Under the pieces are notes generated by a model that was not told the DNA's origin, made no database searches, and saw nothing but the letters and a program-made list of their open reading frames with translations. A stretch of DNA of 64,000 nucleotides, taken from positions 1-64,000 of the forward strand of contig NZ_JAVBXS010000088.1 of NCBI RefSeq assembly GCF_030824435.1. The letters are read 5' to 3'. The number at the start of each line of letters is the position of its first letter. Within the stretch, counting starts at the first letter, position 1. Positions 16,566 through 25,794 of this stretch are shown piece after piece. Source of the stretch: Rheinheimera sp. GTDB taxonomy: Bacteria > Pseudomonadota > Gammaproteobacteria > Enterobacterales > Alteromonadaceae. A program made the translations under genes and the position numbers.

Positions 16566-16897
16566 GAAGTTTTCTCCAGTAAATTTCCAAGCGCACCATT
16601 GAGTAATTGCCATTCAGCAGACAGCTGCTGCAACAGCTCTTTGCCTTGTAACGACAACTGGTAATAACGCCGCTCCCGCCCTTCGGCCTGCTGCCATTCG
16701 CTGTCGAGCAAACCTTGTTCGGCCAGACGCCGCACCAGCGGATATAAAGTGCCTTCGTCTATATCAATACCAGCATCCAGCAGCTGTTTGCGCAGTGAAT
16801 AACCATAATGTGGCTGCTCTAACGATGCCAGAACCGCCAGCACCAGCACACCCCGCCTGAGCTCTCCGCGCATTTTGTCCAACCGGCTTTCTGTCAT
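16553..16897 (-). CDS. PadR-family transcriptional regulator
   Basis: A small 114-residue regulator made mostly of the PadR winged helix: RRGVLVLAVLASLEQPHYGYSL (in part, about 12-33), DEGTLYPLVRRLAEQGLL (about 44-61), and RRYYQLSLQGKELL (wing). These proteins usually repress their own operon until a ligand or stress releases them. The start at 16897 follows AAAGGAAA; the longer frame to 16942 lacks a site. It is the first gene of a two-gene operon with the HAAS membrane protein, and repeated elements upstream (16985-17036) are the likely operator. Confidence 0.88.
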   Translation of the reverse strand: MTESRLDKMRGELRRGVLVLAVLASLEQPHYGYSLRKQLLDAGIDIDEGTLYPLVRRLAEQGLLDSEWQQAEGRERRYYQLSLQGKELLQQLSAEWQLLNGALGNLLEKTSWNS

Positions 16898-16984
16898 GTA
16901 GTTTCCTTTAGCGCTGTGTTGTGGTGACGCCACCCTCTGCAATACGGGCTGCTGCTTTGGTAGAACCAGCCTTAAGCCAATCCA

Positions 16985-17036
16985 TACTGTGCATCACATA
17001 CTGTATGCTACACAGCAAATACTATGCGTCACACAG
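16985..17036. promoter_or_regulatory. Triplicated operator-like repeat upstream of padR
   Basis: Three related copies, TACTGTGCATCACA (16985), TACTGTATGCTACACAG (16999) and TACTATGCGTCACACAG (17020), lie about 90-140 bases upstream of the regulator start, between divergent genes. The middle one includes the near-palindrome CATACTGTATG. Binding by the PadR protein is inferred from position only. Confidence 0.5.
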
Positions 17037-17152
17037 TGAAAGCGCAAGTTTTTTGTGTGAATTTTAACCAAGGCTGCACCACGCCGGGCTTCAACAACGT
17101 TGTCCTTGTGGTATAACAAGGGTTTTCCCTAAAGCCGACACTGGAATTTCAG

Positions 17153-17815
17153 ATGATTTTTGATTGTGCTGTCATGACCGCAGCCGGGATTTATCCGTTA
17201 TTGGCAGGCACAGTGATCCCAAGGCCTATTGCCTGGCTCAGCACTTGTGATGATAAAGGCCAGCACAATCTGGCGCCTTTTAGCTTTTTTCAGCTGGTCA
17301 CCGACAACCCACCTACTTTGATGATTTCCATCAACCGCCACAGCGATGGCAGCCAAAAAGACAGCAGCCTGAATTTACAACTCTGTCCTGAATTGGTGGT
17401 GCATCTGGTCACACCTGAACTTGCTGGCCTGATGAATGCCACAGCAGCAGGTTTTAGCAAAGACGTCAGTGAAATTACCGCGCTGCAAATTCAAACCAAA
17501 GCTGCCACAAAGGTGCGCCCACCCAGAGTCACCGCAAGCCCGGTGTGTTTTGAATGTAAAGTGGTAAGCCTGACGCCTTACCCGGCCGAAAATCCAAGTT
17601 GCGACATTGTGCTGGCTGAAGTGTTATGTATTGATATTGCTGATGAATTTCTGGACGAAAAACAAAAACTTAAACATACAAAACTGGATTTTTTAGCCAG
17701 GCTCGGCGGCTTGTGGTACAGCCATAGTCAGCAAAGCGATAACTTTCAACTGGCAAGACCGGTTTCAGCTCAGGCTGCAGTGCAAAGCCAGTTGCCCGAT
17801 AGCAATCCAGCCTGA
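17153..17815 (+). CDS. Flavin reductase-like (FMN-binding split barrel) protein
   Basis: The 220-residue product matches the flavin reductase-like split-barrel family: PRPIAWLSTCDDKGQHNLAPFSFF (in part) near residues 24-45 is the flavin-phosphate region, and the second half carries the C-terminal dimer segment. Members bind FMN or FAD and reduce flavin or act as oxidoreductases; no partner monooxygenase lies beside it, so the reaction is open. It is divergent from padR. Confidence 0.8.
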   Translation: MIFDCAVMTAAGIYPLLAGTVIPRPIAWLSTCDDKGQHNLAPFSFFQLVTDNPPTLMISINRHSDGSQKDSSLNLQLCPELVVHLVTPELAGLMNATAAGFSKDVSEITALQIQTKAATKVRPPRVTASPVCFECKVVSLTPYPAENPSCDIVLAEVLCIDIADEFLDEKQKLKHTKLDFLARLGGLWYSHSQQSDNFQLARPVSAQAAVQSQLPDSNPA

Positions 17816-17884
17816 GACTGTGGTAAAAAGGCGCAGTCAGACTGAGCCTTTAGTTTCAGTTGTAGTTCGTACCGAGGTTTTTTT

Positions 17885-18583
17885 ATGTCGCAGTCAGTAG
17901 CACCGGAAAAAAAGTCACAAGGTCTTCTTCCTAACCTTCTGTTTAATATCGCCATTCCCGTCATTATTCTCAGCAAGTTCAGCACCGAAGCTTATTTAGG
18001 CCCGGTCTGGGGTTTAGTCGTGGCTTTAATGTTTCCTATTGCTTATGGCCTGTGGGAGCTGAAAAAGTCCGGCAAAGTGAACTTCTTTTCGGTGGTGGGT
18101 TTAATTTCAGTGTTATTAACAGGTGGCATGAGCCTGCTGCAGCTGGACCCCAAATATATCGCCATTAAAGAAGCGGCAGTGCCCGGCATTATTGGTTTGT
18201 TGGTGTGGTTTAGTCAGCACAGTAAATTTCATCTGATTAAAACCATGTTAGAAAACGCGCAGCTGCTAAATATGGAAAAACTGCAGGCGGCTTTGGCCAA
18301 AAAAGACAATGCAGCACTTTTTGAACAAAAAATGAATTTTACCAATCAGTTATTGGCTGGTTCTTTTTTCCTGTCATCGGTATTAAATTACCTGCTCGCC
18401 AAATGGATTTTAGTCAGCCCACCCGGCACTACGGCTTATAACGAAGAATTGGGCCGGATGACGGCTTTAAGTTACCCCGTGATAGCACTGCCGAGTATGG
18501 TGCTGATGATGGCGGCGCTGTGGTATTTATTCAGCCAGATTGGCAAACTGACCGGCGAAGATATCGAAACCTTTTTGCAATAA
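17885..18583 (+). CDS. VC0807-family inner-membrane protein
   Basis: 232 residues with about six hydrophobic segments and a soluble loop around residues 120-145. It resembles the VC0807/septation-protein-A-like group of uncharacterised membrane proteins (N-terminal LLPNLLFNIAIPVIILSKFS, in part; a WELKKSGKVNFFS loop). No function is assigned. GAGG precedes the ATG by seven bases. It lies 70 bases after the flavin reductase-like gene, possibly co-transcribed, and ends in a hairpin. Confidence 0.7.
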   Translation: MSQSVAPEKKSQGLLPNLLFNIAIPVIILSKFSTEAYLGPVWGLVVALMFPIAYGLWELKKSGKVNFFSVVGLISVLLTGGMSLLQLDPKYIAIKEAAVPGIIGLLVWFSQHSKFHLIKTMLENAQLLNMEKLQAALAKKDNAALFEQKMNFTNQLLAGSFFLSSVLNYLLAKWILVSPPGTTAYNEELGRMTALSYPVIALPSMVLMMAALWYLFSQIGKLTGEDIETFLQ

Positions 18584-18599
18584 AACCTGCTTTTGCCAA

Positions 18600-18634
18600 A
18601 GCGCTGCTGTTTGCCATAGCAGCGCTGTTTAAAA
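18600..18634 (+). terminator. Hairpin after the VC0807-family gene
   Basis: AGCGCTGCT (18600-18608) pairs with AGCAGCGCT (18618-18626) and is followed by GTTTAAAAC. The T-run is weak. Confidence 0.5.
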
Positions 18635-18755
18635 CACCTTCCTGATATATTTTCTGCAACTTATTGCTTGCCTTCATATTTTGTTGCCAAAAATCTGCTT
18701 CACTTAACAGGCACCGATAACAGGTGTACCTCTGGTTCACAACAAGGACAAGTCG

Positions 18756-19451
18756 ATGAATAAATATAGCGCTGAATTTTTTGGAACTTTCTGGTTGGTA
18801 TTGGGTGGTTGTGGCAGTGCGGTGTTGGCTGCAGCTTTCCCCGGCCTGGGTATTGGTTTACTTGGGGTTTCTCTGGCTTTTGGTTTAACCGTTGTCACTA
18901 TGGCTTATGCCATAGGCCATATTTCCGGATGCCACCTGAACCCGGCTGTGTCCATAGGGCTTTGGGCTGGTGGTCGTTTTCCCGCCAAAGAACTGTTGCC
19001 TTACATTATTTCGCAGGTGTTAGGCGGCTTAGCAGCTGGTGCCGTGCTGTACCTGATTGCCAGTGGTAAAGCAGGTTTTGAGTTGTCGGCCGGTTTTGCC
19101 GCCAATGGTTATGCCGAACATTCACCAGGCCAATATTCTTTGCTGGCTGCTTTAGTGTGTGAAGTGGTGATGACCATGATGTTTCTGGTGGTAATTTTGG
19201 GTTCCACCGACAAAAGAGCCCCGCAAGGCATGGCGCCGCTGGCAATTGGCCTGTGCCTGACGTTAATTCACCTGATTAGCATTCCGGTAACCAACACTTC
19301 AGTGAATCCGGCACGTAGCACAGGCGTGGCGCTTTTTGTCGGCGACTGGGCTGTGATGCAGCTTTGGTTATTCTGGCTGGCACCTATAGTGGGTGCAGTA
19401 TTGGGGGCTGGCGTTTACAAAATGATCGGCAAAGAACAAACGCAGGAATAA
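18756..19451 (+). CDS. aqpZ: Aquaporin Z
   Basis: A 231-residue inner-membrane water channel with six helices and the two NPA loops (Asn62-Pro-Ala and Asn184-Pro-Ala-Arg187). The selectivity filter Phe42/His172/Thr181/Arg187 is the water-specific AqpZ set, not the glycerol-facilitator set. AAGGACA lies before the ATG. It is a single gene followed by a strong terminator. Confidence 0.96.
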   Translation: MNKYSAEFFGTFWLVLGGCGSAVLAAAFPGLGIGLLGVSLAFGLTVVTMAYAIGHISGCHLNPAVSIGLWAGGRFPAKELLPYIISQVLGGLAAGAVLYLIASGKAGFELSAGFAANGYAEHSPGQYSLLAALVCEVVMTMMFLVVILGSTDKRAPQGMAPLAIGLCLTLIHLISIPVTNTSVNPARSTGVALFVGDWAVMQLWLFWLAPIVGAVLGAGVYKMIGKEQTQE

Positions 19452-19458
19452 CAGTGAC

Positions 19459-20226
19459 TTAAGACCTGGTGGCAACACCAGGTTTTGTTTTTTGTTGTAA
19501 CTGAACATTTAACGCATCTACACAAGCAGCAGTCACGGTTTTTTTGCTGAACATCAGATGGATATCAGCCTGATATAAAATAAAAGGCAACACCGCCAGC
19601 ATGGCTTCCGGTCCACGTTGCTTGTTGCGCAACTCAAGCCAGTTCTGGTCCACAATGCTGTAGTCAGCGCGTTGACTCAACACCAGCTCCAGCCGCTGCT
19701 CAGGGTCAAAAATCGCCAGAGAACGCTGAATTACCGCAGGTAATTGTTTTAATACTTCAAATTCTTCACCGTAAAAACCTTTGGGATTATAAGTGCCGGC
19801 CAGCCGGCGGCTCGCCAGGGTTAAAAAACCTTGTTTGCTATGAAGTTCAGGGTATTTTTGCAACAACTGCTGATGCACTACCAGCTGATTAATTTCGCGC
19901 CGGTAAGGTGCTGAAAACCAGGCATAAAGGGCTCTTTCTTTGGTGTAAGACGCGGCAAACAACAAATCAACCTGGCCATGCTCCAGCTGACTTAATGCCC
20001 GGGATTCCGGCAAAGGTAACAATTTGAGTTCAGTACCAACTGCGGCCAGAGTTTTGCGGATAAGCTCAATATCAGCACCTGTCACAGCTTCGTCGCGCAC
20101 TTCAACATAAGGCAACCAGGTGCTGTTATACGGCATACGCAGTTCGGCCGGGCAAACACCGGCCTTCACCACAAAACTCACTACAAAACTTAACAGCAAC
20201 AACAAGCTGCACCAGCCCAACTGCAT
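19459..20226 (-). CDS. Periplasmic binding protein (SBP_bac_3-like), orphan
   Basis: A 255-residue exported protein of the amino-acid-type solute-binding family (type 2 periplasmic-binding fold): after a signal peptide (about 1-24) it has GADIELIRKTLAAVG, then VDLLFAASYTKERALYAWFSAPY, the hinge pattern of this family. It has no permease or ATPase nearby. In Alteromonadales many such single genes exist with unknown partners. The ATG 20226 has GGAG eight bases before; the frame extends to 20247 without a site. It follows metC on the same strand by 82 bases. Confidence 0.75.
   Translation of the reverse strand: MQLGWCSLLLLLSFVVSFVVKAGVCPAELRMPYNSTWLPYVEVRDEAVTGADIELIRKTLAAVGTELKLLPLPESRALSQLEHGQVDLLFAASYTKERALYAWFSAPYRREINQLVVHQQLLQKYPELHSKQGFLTLASRRLAGTYNPKGFYGEEFEVLKQLPAVIQRSLAIFDPEQRLELVLSQRADYSIVDQNWLELRNKQRGPEAMLAVLPFILYQADIHLMFSKKTVTAACVDALNVQLQQKTKPGVATRS
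19464..19492 (+). terminator. Terminator of aqpZ
   Basis: ACCTGGTG-GCAA-CACCAGGT followed by TTTTGTTTTTT. It lies inside the last codons of the convergent minus-strand gene. Confidence 0.85.
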
Positions 20227-20308
20227 ACAACCAACTCCATCAGGCATATATCAGATATTCACCACTATAGCCCAAGCTGCCGCTGCAATGCGGCAGAAGT
20301 GTTGACCC

Positions 20309-21487
20309 TTATGCCGTCAGGGCTTTGGCAAAACGGCCAAAAGCTGCTTCTAAATCGGCAATTAAATCGGCTGGGTCCTCCAGGCCAATATGCAAGCGGA
20401 TCACTGGCCCCTGATAAGGCCAATTGGTTGCTGTTCTGATACTTTGTAAATTCAGATTAAAAGTGACCAGACTTTCATAACCGCCCCAGGAAAAACCCAT
20501 TTTAAAAAACTGCATACCTTCGACAAAAGCCGTGACAGCTTTGGCATCCCCTTGTTTGAGCACCAAAGACAACAAACCATTGCTGCCGGAAAAGTCGCGT
20601 TTAAATTCGGCATGGCCGGGATGATCCGGCAACGAAGGGTGCAAAATACGTGCTATTTCAGGCCTTTGTTGCAGGTAATTTAAAACTTCCAGCGTGTTTT
20701 GCTGATGTTGTTTTAGCCTGATACCGATAGTTCTTAAGCCACGGGCCGCCAGATATACATCATCAGCCGATGCACAATAACCCAGCAAATAACCGGCTTC
20801 CCGCAATTGTGGCCAGTGTTTTTCATTGGCGCTGGCCGTGCCCAGCATCACATCAGAATGACCCACTATATATTTAGTGGCCGCCTGAATAGACACATCA
20901 ACACCATGAGAAAAAGGCTTAAATAACAAAGGTGAAGCCCAGGTGTTGTCCAGCATCACCACTACATCATGCTGTTTGGCAACAGCACAAATGGCCGGTA
21001 CGTCCTGCACTTCCATCGAAATAGAACCGGGTGACTCGAGGAAAATCACTTTGGTATTAGGGCGGATCAGCGTTTTAATAGCAGCGCCAATCAGAGGGTC
21101 ATAATAAGTGGTTTCAATGCCGAGGTTTTTCAGTAACTTATCGCACAAAGCCCGGGTAGGTTCATAGACAGAATCCACCATCAGCAGATGGTCGCCGCTT
21201 TGTAAAAACGCCAGCAAAGCCCCGCTGATAGCAGCAGCACCACAAGGGTATAAAGCACAACCGGCGCCGCCTTCAAGCTCACAAATAGCGTCGCTAAAAG
21301 CAAAGTGGGTTTGGGTGCCACGGCGGCCATAATAAGGCACCTGCTCGCCTCTTTTGGCAGTGGCATGTTTTAGTTCACTGACAGTGTCAAACACCACAGT
21401 GGACGCCCGCACCACAGGCACATTAACACTGTAACCTGTCCATTTTTTATCACGACCGGCGTGCACTATTTTACTTGCGATTTTCAT
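20309..21487 (-). CDS. metC: Cystathionine beta-lyase
   Basis: A PLP enzyme of the Cys/Met metabolism family, 392 residues. It cleaves L-cystathionine to homocysteine, pyruvate and ammonia in methionine synthesis. The PLP lysine is Lys205 in the context QAATKYIVGHSD, as in MetC; YYGRRGTQTH (about 52-61) contributes the phosphate-binding residues of the neighbouring subunit, and the C-terminal RLHIGLEDPADLI is conserved. AGGAAGA precedes the ATG. A MetJ-like site lies just upstream. Confidence 0.92.
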   Translation of the reverse strand: MKIASKIVHAGRDKKWTGYSVNVPVVRASTVVFDTVSELKHATAKRGEQVPYYGRRGTQTHFAFSDAICELEGGAGCALYPCGAAAISGALLAFLQSGDHLLMVDSVYEPTRALCDKLLKNLGIETTYYDPLIGAAIKTLIRPNTKVIFLESPGSISMEVQDVPAICAVAKQHDVVVMLDNTWASPLLFKPFSHGVDVSIQAATKYIVGHSDVMLGTASANEKHWPQLREAGYLLGYCASADDVYLAARGLRTIGIRLKQHQQNTLEVLNYLQQRPEIARILHPSLPDHPGHAEFKRDFSGSNGLLSLVLKQGDAKAVTAFVEGMQFFKMGFSWGGYESLVTFNLNLQSIRTATNWPYQGPVIRLHIGLEDPADLIADLEAAFGRFAKALTA

Positions 21488-21498
21488 TATTCTTCCTC

Positions 21499-21529
21499 AG
21501 ACATCCGGATGCCTGCATTGTAGACATAG
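21499..21529 (-). promoter_or_regulatory. Possible MetJ operator (met boxes) before metC
   Basis: AGACATCC (21499-21506) abuts GGATGCCT (21507-21514), its palindromic partner with one mismatch, and a further AGACATAG follows at 21522-21529. MetJ boxes are tandem 8-mers resembling AGACGTCT. The site begins 11 bases upstream of the metC start, so it would overlap the leader; no MetJ gene is in the window. Confidence 0.4.
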
Positions 21530-21652
21530 CCCAGCTGGAATTGCCAGACTGCTGTGATGCCTGTAGCTGCTGCTCCCGGCTGTTTTTACTGTTGTATATC
21601 GCGGTCATTTCCGGCAAGTTAACCATTTCAGGCACAAAAAAAGGACATTTAT

Positions 21653-22135
21653 ATGCAATTTCAGCAGTTTAACCGCCAGTTTCACAGGGCCTTGTTATTG
21701 GCTTTTGTGCTGGCAACAAGCTCTGCCGCCGCCGACACCCGGCAGATAAAAACACAAAGCCGCAATAACTGCAGCTCTGAGCTATTGCAAGGCAGCTGGC
21801 AGTTGCAATCCGCCATTTATAGCGACAGCACAGGCAAAGTTGTGGCTGAAATTCAGCAGCAGAGCAGCAAAAGTCGCAAGCTGATTGCAGGACAGTATTT
21901 TAGTTTTATTACCTGGCAAGCTGAGGGTAAATTTGAGGTGGCAGCAACCGGCACTTTTTACAGCGACAACACCGGTTATCACGAACAGGTAGAAGCAGCT
22001 TCATTGCCGCGTTTGCAAGGCAAAACTTATCATTTTCAATGTGAGCTGAACGGCAACAACTGGCTGCATCAGGGCATGGAAGATGGCGTTTATATTAAAG
22101 AACATTGGATAAAACTGGATGCGGGCCAACCCTGA
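21653..22135 (+). CDS. Exported protein of unknown function
   Basis: 160 residues with a signal peptide (about 1-27, ending SSAAA) and a mature part that looks all-beta: alternating polar/hydrophobic stretches such as GSWQLQSAIYSD and GQYFSFITWQ resemble small lipocalin-like domains, but I cannot assign it. Two Cys residues in the mature chain (about 40 and 133) could form a disulphide. AAGGACA precedes the ATG. Confidence 0.6.
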   Translation: MQFQQFNRQFHRALLLAFVLATSSAAADTRQIKTQSRNNCSSELLQGSWQLQSAIYSDSTGKVVAEIQQQSSKSRKLIAGQYFSFITWQAEGKFEVAATGTFYSDNTGYHEQVEAASLPRLQGKTYHFQCELNGNNWLHQGMEDGVYIKEHWIKLDAGQP

Positions 22136-22216
22136 GCAAAAAGTCAGGACTCCCTGCGAACGCTCAGCCCGGGCAAACTGGCGGCAACAATAAGGTTGCA
22201 GCCTGAAAGATGGTTG

Positions 22217-22993
22217 TCAATTCTGCTGCAGCGCAGCAATATCATGCGCCAAAATTAACTGCTCAAGGGCTGGTCTGGCAAAATAATAACCCTGAAAATA
22301 ACGAATGCCAGTGCCGGCCAGATAATCAAGTTCGGCTTTGCTTTCAATACCTTCGGCTAATACTTCAGTGCCCATGTCCAGACAAAGCCGCTGCACTTCA
22401 GTCACCAGATGTTGTTTGGCTTTATGCTGCTCTATATCCCGAATTAACGACATATCCAGTTTTAATACCCTGGGGCGCAAAGATTCCAGCCAGGTTAAGT
22501 CAGCATAACCAGAGCCAAAATCGTCAATCGCGGTAATAAAACCTCTTTTGGCGTAACTGTCGAAAATTTTCATCAGTTTAGTGCGGTCAACAATCTGCTC
22601 GCTTTCGGTCACTTCAAACATAATATTGCGGATATCAAAACCAAACATATCGGCCGCTTCAATAGTGGCGCGGATGCAGGTTTCCGGGTTGTACACTGCA
22701 TTAGGCAAAAAGTTAATGCTGAGCATTTTATCAAGCCCGAGTTTTGCTGCTGTTTCAATAGCTTTTACCCGACAGGCCTGGTCAAAATAATATTTGTTTT
22801 GTTCGTTAATACGCTCAAACACCCAGGCCGCACCTTCACCCAGAGGCCCCCTCACCAGCGCTTCATAACCTGCAACCTGCCGGCTCTGCCAGTCGACAAT
22901 GGGCTGAAATGCCATTCTGATGTCAAACCCCAGCGACTGACCACTTAAACAGTCCATGCAGCTTTGTTGTTTGATTTGACTTGGAAATTCCAT
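22217..22993 (-). CDS. EAL-domain cyclic-di-GMP phosphodiesterase
   Basis: A 258-residue, essentially stand-alone EAL domain that hydrolyses c-di-GMP to pGpG. The catalytic and metal motifs are complete: EALVRG, SINFLPN, EVTES, DDFGSGYADL, LKLDMSLI, AEGIES and QGYYFARP. There is no sensor domain or membrane segment; a short N-terminal CMDC pair might bind metal or sense redox. The ATG 22993 is preceded by GAGG; the frame extends to 23134 but has no start signal. It is transcribed alone. Confidence 0.9.
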   Translation of the reverse strand: MEFPSQIKQQSCMDCLSGQSLGFDIRMAFQPIVDWQSRQVAGYEALVRGPLGEGAAWVFERINEQNKYYFDQACRVKAIETAAKLGLDKMLSINFLPNAVYNPETCIRATIEAADMFGFDIRNIMFEVTESEQIVDRTKLMKIFDSYAKRGFITAIDDFGSGYADLTWLESLRPRVLKLDMSLIRDIEQHKAKQHLVTEVQRLCLDMGTEVLAEGIESKAELDYLAGTGIRYFQGYYFARPALEQLILAHDIAALQQN

Positions 22994-23169
22994 CACAGCC
23001 TCACTTAGCGTTTTTTTCTTAGTGTGAGCATATTTAACTGCTTTGCAAAGCCTTATGCGAAAATTAGCCGCTAATACGCTATGGATGCAGGATAAAGAGT
23101 CGTTATGCAAAGGATTTAAATTCAGCGCGGGCATCGGTTGTTTTATAAATGTCTAACACACAAATCATG

Positions 23170-23193
23170 GCTGTACTGCAATGACAGTACAGC
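23170..23193. terminator. Hairpin between EAL gene and OM lipoprotein gene
   Basis: GCTGTACTG (23170-23178) and CAGTACAGC (23185-23193) form a perfect 9-bp stem with loop CAATGA. It follows the minus-strand lipoprotein gene, but no T-tract is present. Confidence 0.35.
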
Positions 23194-23213
23194 AACTACC
23201 ACTGATGCAGCAG

Positions 23214-24017
23214 TTAAAAGTGAATACCCAACATCAGGTTAAGCTGAGTATTGGTTTTTTGGCTTTGCTCCATGCGGTATTTTGCGCTTACCAGTTCCAG
23301 ATTCACTGTGGTGCGGCGGGAAAGCCGGTATTGGGTGGCAATATTGGCGCCCACTTGTGTGCCTTTAAAGTTTTGTTTTGCATTCATGGTTTCGTAGCCG
23401 TCGCCAGGCGCCATAAAACGCGAAGACAAATCCACATCCTGTTTCAGCACAAAAGGGCCGCCATATAGCAGCCAGTGGTCATTTAGCCGGTAACCGGCGA
23501 CCCAGCCAATATCTATTGATTGGGTCGACTGATCCCACGACAGTGTCGGATTGGCATCAACAACCACAGAAGCATCACCAAAATTGCCACTATCTTTGAA
23601 TAAGCCATAACCCAGTACCAGCGCCTGGGAAAAATTACCGGCTTTGGCTTGTCCGGCATATTCCCCGGCATATTGCCAGGTAGCACTCACCCGGCGTAGC
23701 GCCGTGTTGTAGTGAAAAACCACGCCAGGTGCAACCGACAATGCCAACATGCTAAATATTGGCTCTTCGTTTTTACATTTGGTTTGGTCATTACAGCTAA
23801 AGTTGGGCTGTTGTGCGCTGTGCACCGGCAACACCACTTTATGCGTTTGCGCAACACCGGCATAAATGGCAGGCCGCCAGCTTTGTGCTGCGACTTCAGG
23901 AACAACAAAACGTTGCAAACTATAAGTAGTGGTTGGGTTTTTAACAGTCGAACAGGCGGTCAACATAGATATCAGCGTAATTGAAAAAACGCGGGGTGCA
24001 ATGTGTTTCAGATGCAT
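23214..24017 (-). CDS. Outer-membrane beta-barrel-like lipoprotein, unknown function
   Basis: 267 residues. A lipoprotein signal with lipobox LTAC (Cys about residue 22) is followed by a chain of alternating amphipathic strands (for example LVLGYGLFKDSG, IDIGWVAGYRLNDHWLLYGG) ending in a C-terminal Phe, as in small outer-membrane barrels. Two cysteines lie close together (CNDQTKC, about 74-80). No family is recognised. The start at 24017 is six bases after AAGGAA; the ATG at 24023 directly abuts that site and is less likely. Confidence 0.65.
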   Translation of the reverse strand: MHLKHIAPRVFSITLISMLTACSTVKNPTTTYSLQRFVVPEVAAQSWRPAIYAGVAQTHKVVLPVHSAQQPNFSCNDQTKCKNEEPIFSMLALSVAPGVVFHYNTALRRVSATWQYAGEYAGQAKAGNFSQALVLGYGLFKDSGNFGDASVVVDANPTLSWDQSTQSIDIGWVAGYRLNDHWLLYGGPFVLKQDVDLSSRFMAPGDGYETMNAKQNFKGTQVGANIATQYRLSRRTTVNLELVSAKYRMEQSQKTNTQLNLMLGIHF

Positions 24018-24210
24018 CTTCATTTCCTTACGAGTTATGCAAAATGAAACAAAATAAACATCAATAGTTTACATATCAAGAACAATTCAATATTTAGTTG
24101 TGGTTCAATTTTATGGCGCGCCGGCTTATATACACTGCAGTTACAGCAAAAGCACCGCAACAACAGCCTTGTTGCCGGTCCATTCGCTGTTTTTATCCGT
24201 ATCAGCCGGA

Positions 24211-24240
24211 CATGGCAAGCCGCCGCTTGCCATGTATAAT
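24211..24240 (+). promoter_or_regulatory. Inverted repeat and -10 element upstream of ubiD
   Basis: CATGGCAAG (24211-24219) and CTTGCCATG (24226-24234) are perfect inverted repeats spaced six bases apart, directly followed by TATAAT (24235-24240). This is a plausible operator overlapping a promoter 64 bases upstream of ubiD. The -35 box is poor, which fits a regulated promoter. Confidence 0.45.
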
Positions 24241-24303
24241 GCCGGCATTGTGCTCAACGTAAATTTGCTGCTGCCTTCAGAGCCAAATAACTTTTGGAAC
24301 CTC

Positions 24304-25794
24304 ATGAAATATAAAGATTTGCGCGACTTTATCGCTCAGCTGGAACAACGGGGTTTATTACACCGTGTGAAAGTAGAAGTAGACCCTGTATTGGAAATGA
24401 CCGAAATTGCCGACCGCACCCTGCGTGCCGGTGGCCCGGCGTTATTATTTGAAAATCCAAAAGGTTACGATATTCCGGTACTGGCCAATTTATTTGGCAC
24501 ACCAGAGCGGGTGGCGCTTGGTATGGGTCAGCCCGATGTCAGCGCTTTGCGTGAAGTGGGCAAGTTATTGGCCTTTTTAAAAGAGCCGGAACCGCCAAAA
24601 GGCTTAAAAGACGCCTGGGACAAACTGCCGATATTTAAACAAGTTTTAAATATGGCGGCCAAAGTAGTGAAAAAAGCCCCTTGCCAACAAGTGGTGCTTG
24701 AAGGTGATGACGTTGATTTAACCAAATTACCTGTAATGACCTGCTGGCCAGGCGACGCTGCGCCGCTGATCACCTGGGGTTTAACTGTGACCCGCGGCCC
24801 GCATAAAGAGCGGCAGAACCTCGGCATATACCGCCAGCAGGTGCTTGGCAAAAATAAAGTCATTATGCGCTGGTTGTCCCATCGTGGTGGCGCTTTAGAT
24901 TTTCTCGAATGGCAAAAAGCCCATCCGGGTGAACGTTTTCCGGTAGCTGTTGCTTTAGGTGCCGACCCCGCCACTATTTTAGGTGCAGTAACGCCAGTGC
25001 CTGATACCTTGTCTGAATACGCTTTTGCCGGCTTATTACGGGGTGACAACACCGAAGTAGTGAAATGTTTAAGCAATGATTTACAGGTACCGGCCAGCGC
25101 TGAATTTGTGCTGGAAGGTTATTTAGAGCCAGGCGAAATGGCACCGGAAGGCCCTTATGGCGACCACACAGGTTATTACAACGAAGTGGACTCGTTTCCG
25201 GTTTTTACCGTCACTCATATCACCCACAGAGAAGACCCGATTTACCACAGCACTTACACAGGCCGGCCGCCGGATGAACCGGCTATTTTAGGTGTGGCGC
25301 TGAACGAAGTCTTTGTGCCTATTTTGCAAAAACAATTTCCGGAAATTGTGGATTTTTATCTGCCGCCTGAAGGTTGTTCTTACCGCCTGGCGGTGGTGAC
25401 GATGAAAAAACAATATCCCGGTCATGCCAAACGCGTGATGATGGGTGTTTGGTCTTTCCTGCGCCAGTTTATGTACACCAAGTTTGTCATTGTCTGTGAT
25501 GACGATGTAAACGCCCGCGACTGGCAGGACGTAATTTGGGCCATTACCACCCGAATGGATCCGGCGCGTGACACCACCTTAATTGAAAATACACCCATTG
25601 ATTATCTGGATTTTGCTTCACCTGTTTCGGGGTTAGGCTCAAAAATGGGGATGGACGCCACCAATAAATGGCCGGGTGAAACCAGCCGCGAATGGGGTGT
25701 GCCGATAGAAATGACACCAGAAGTCAAACACAAAGTGGATGAGCTGTGGGCCAGTCTGGGTATTAAGCTGCCGCCCAAAGGAACAAAAACATGA
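24304..25794 (+). CDS. ubiD: 4-hydroxy-3-polyprenylbenzoate decarboxylase
   Basis: The prFMN-dependent decarboxylase of ubiquinone synthesis, which removes the carboxylate of 3-polyprenyl-4-hydroxybenzoate. It has 496 residues, the E. coli UbiD length. The start [14 protein letters not shown] is the family's usual N-terminus; [12 protein letters not shown] (about 280) and the [13 protein letters not shown] region are conserved. The frame extends upstream to 24100 but without homology. GGAA lies before the ATG. It overlaps the ferredoxin gene by ATGA. UbiX, which makes the cofactor, is not in the window. Confidence 0.95.
   Translation: MKYKDLRDFIAQLEQRGLLHRVKVEVDPVLEMTEIADRTLRAGGPALLFENPKGYDIPVLANLFGTPERVALGMGQPDVSALREVGKLLAFLKEPEPPKGLKDAWDKLPIFKQVLNMAAKVVKKAPCQQVVLEGDDVDLTKLPVMTCWPGDAAPLITWGLTVTRGPHKERQNLGIYRQQVLGKNKVIMRWLSHRGGALDFLEWQKAHPGERFPVAVALGADPATILGAVTPVPDTLSEYAFAGLLRGDNTEVVKCLSNDLQVPASAEFVLEGYLEPGEMAPEGPYGDHTGYYNEVDSFPVFTVTHITHREDPIYHSTYTGRPPDEPAILGVALNEVFVPILQKQFPEIVDFYLPPEGCSYRLAVVTMKKQYPGHAKRVMMGVWSFLRQFMYTKFVIVCDDDVNARDWQDVIWAITTRMDPARDTTLIENTPIDYLDFASPVSGLGSKMGMDATNKWPGETSREWGVPIEMTPEVKHKVDELWASLGIKLPPKGTKT

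Noticed and set aside
22200-22536. Plus-strand frame of 108 codons
   Set aside because: It is antisense to the 3' half of the EAL-domain gene, which has complete motifs.
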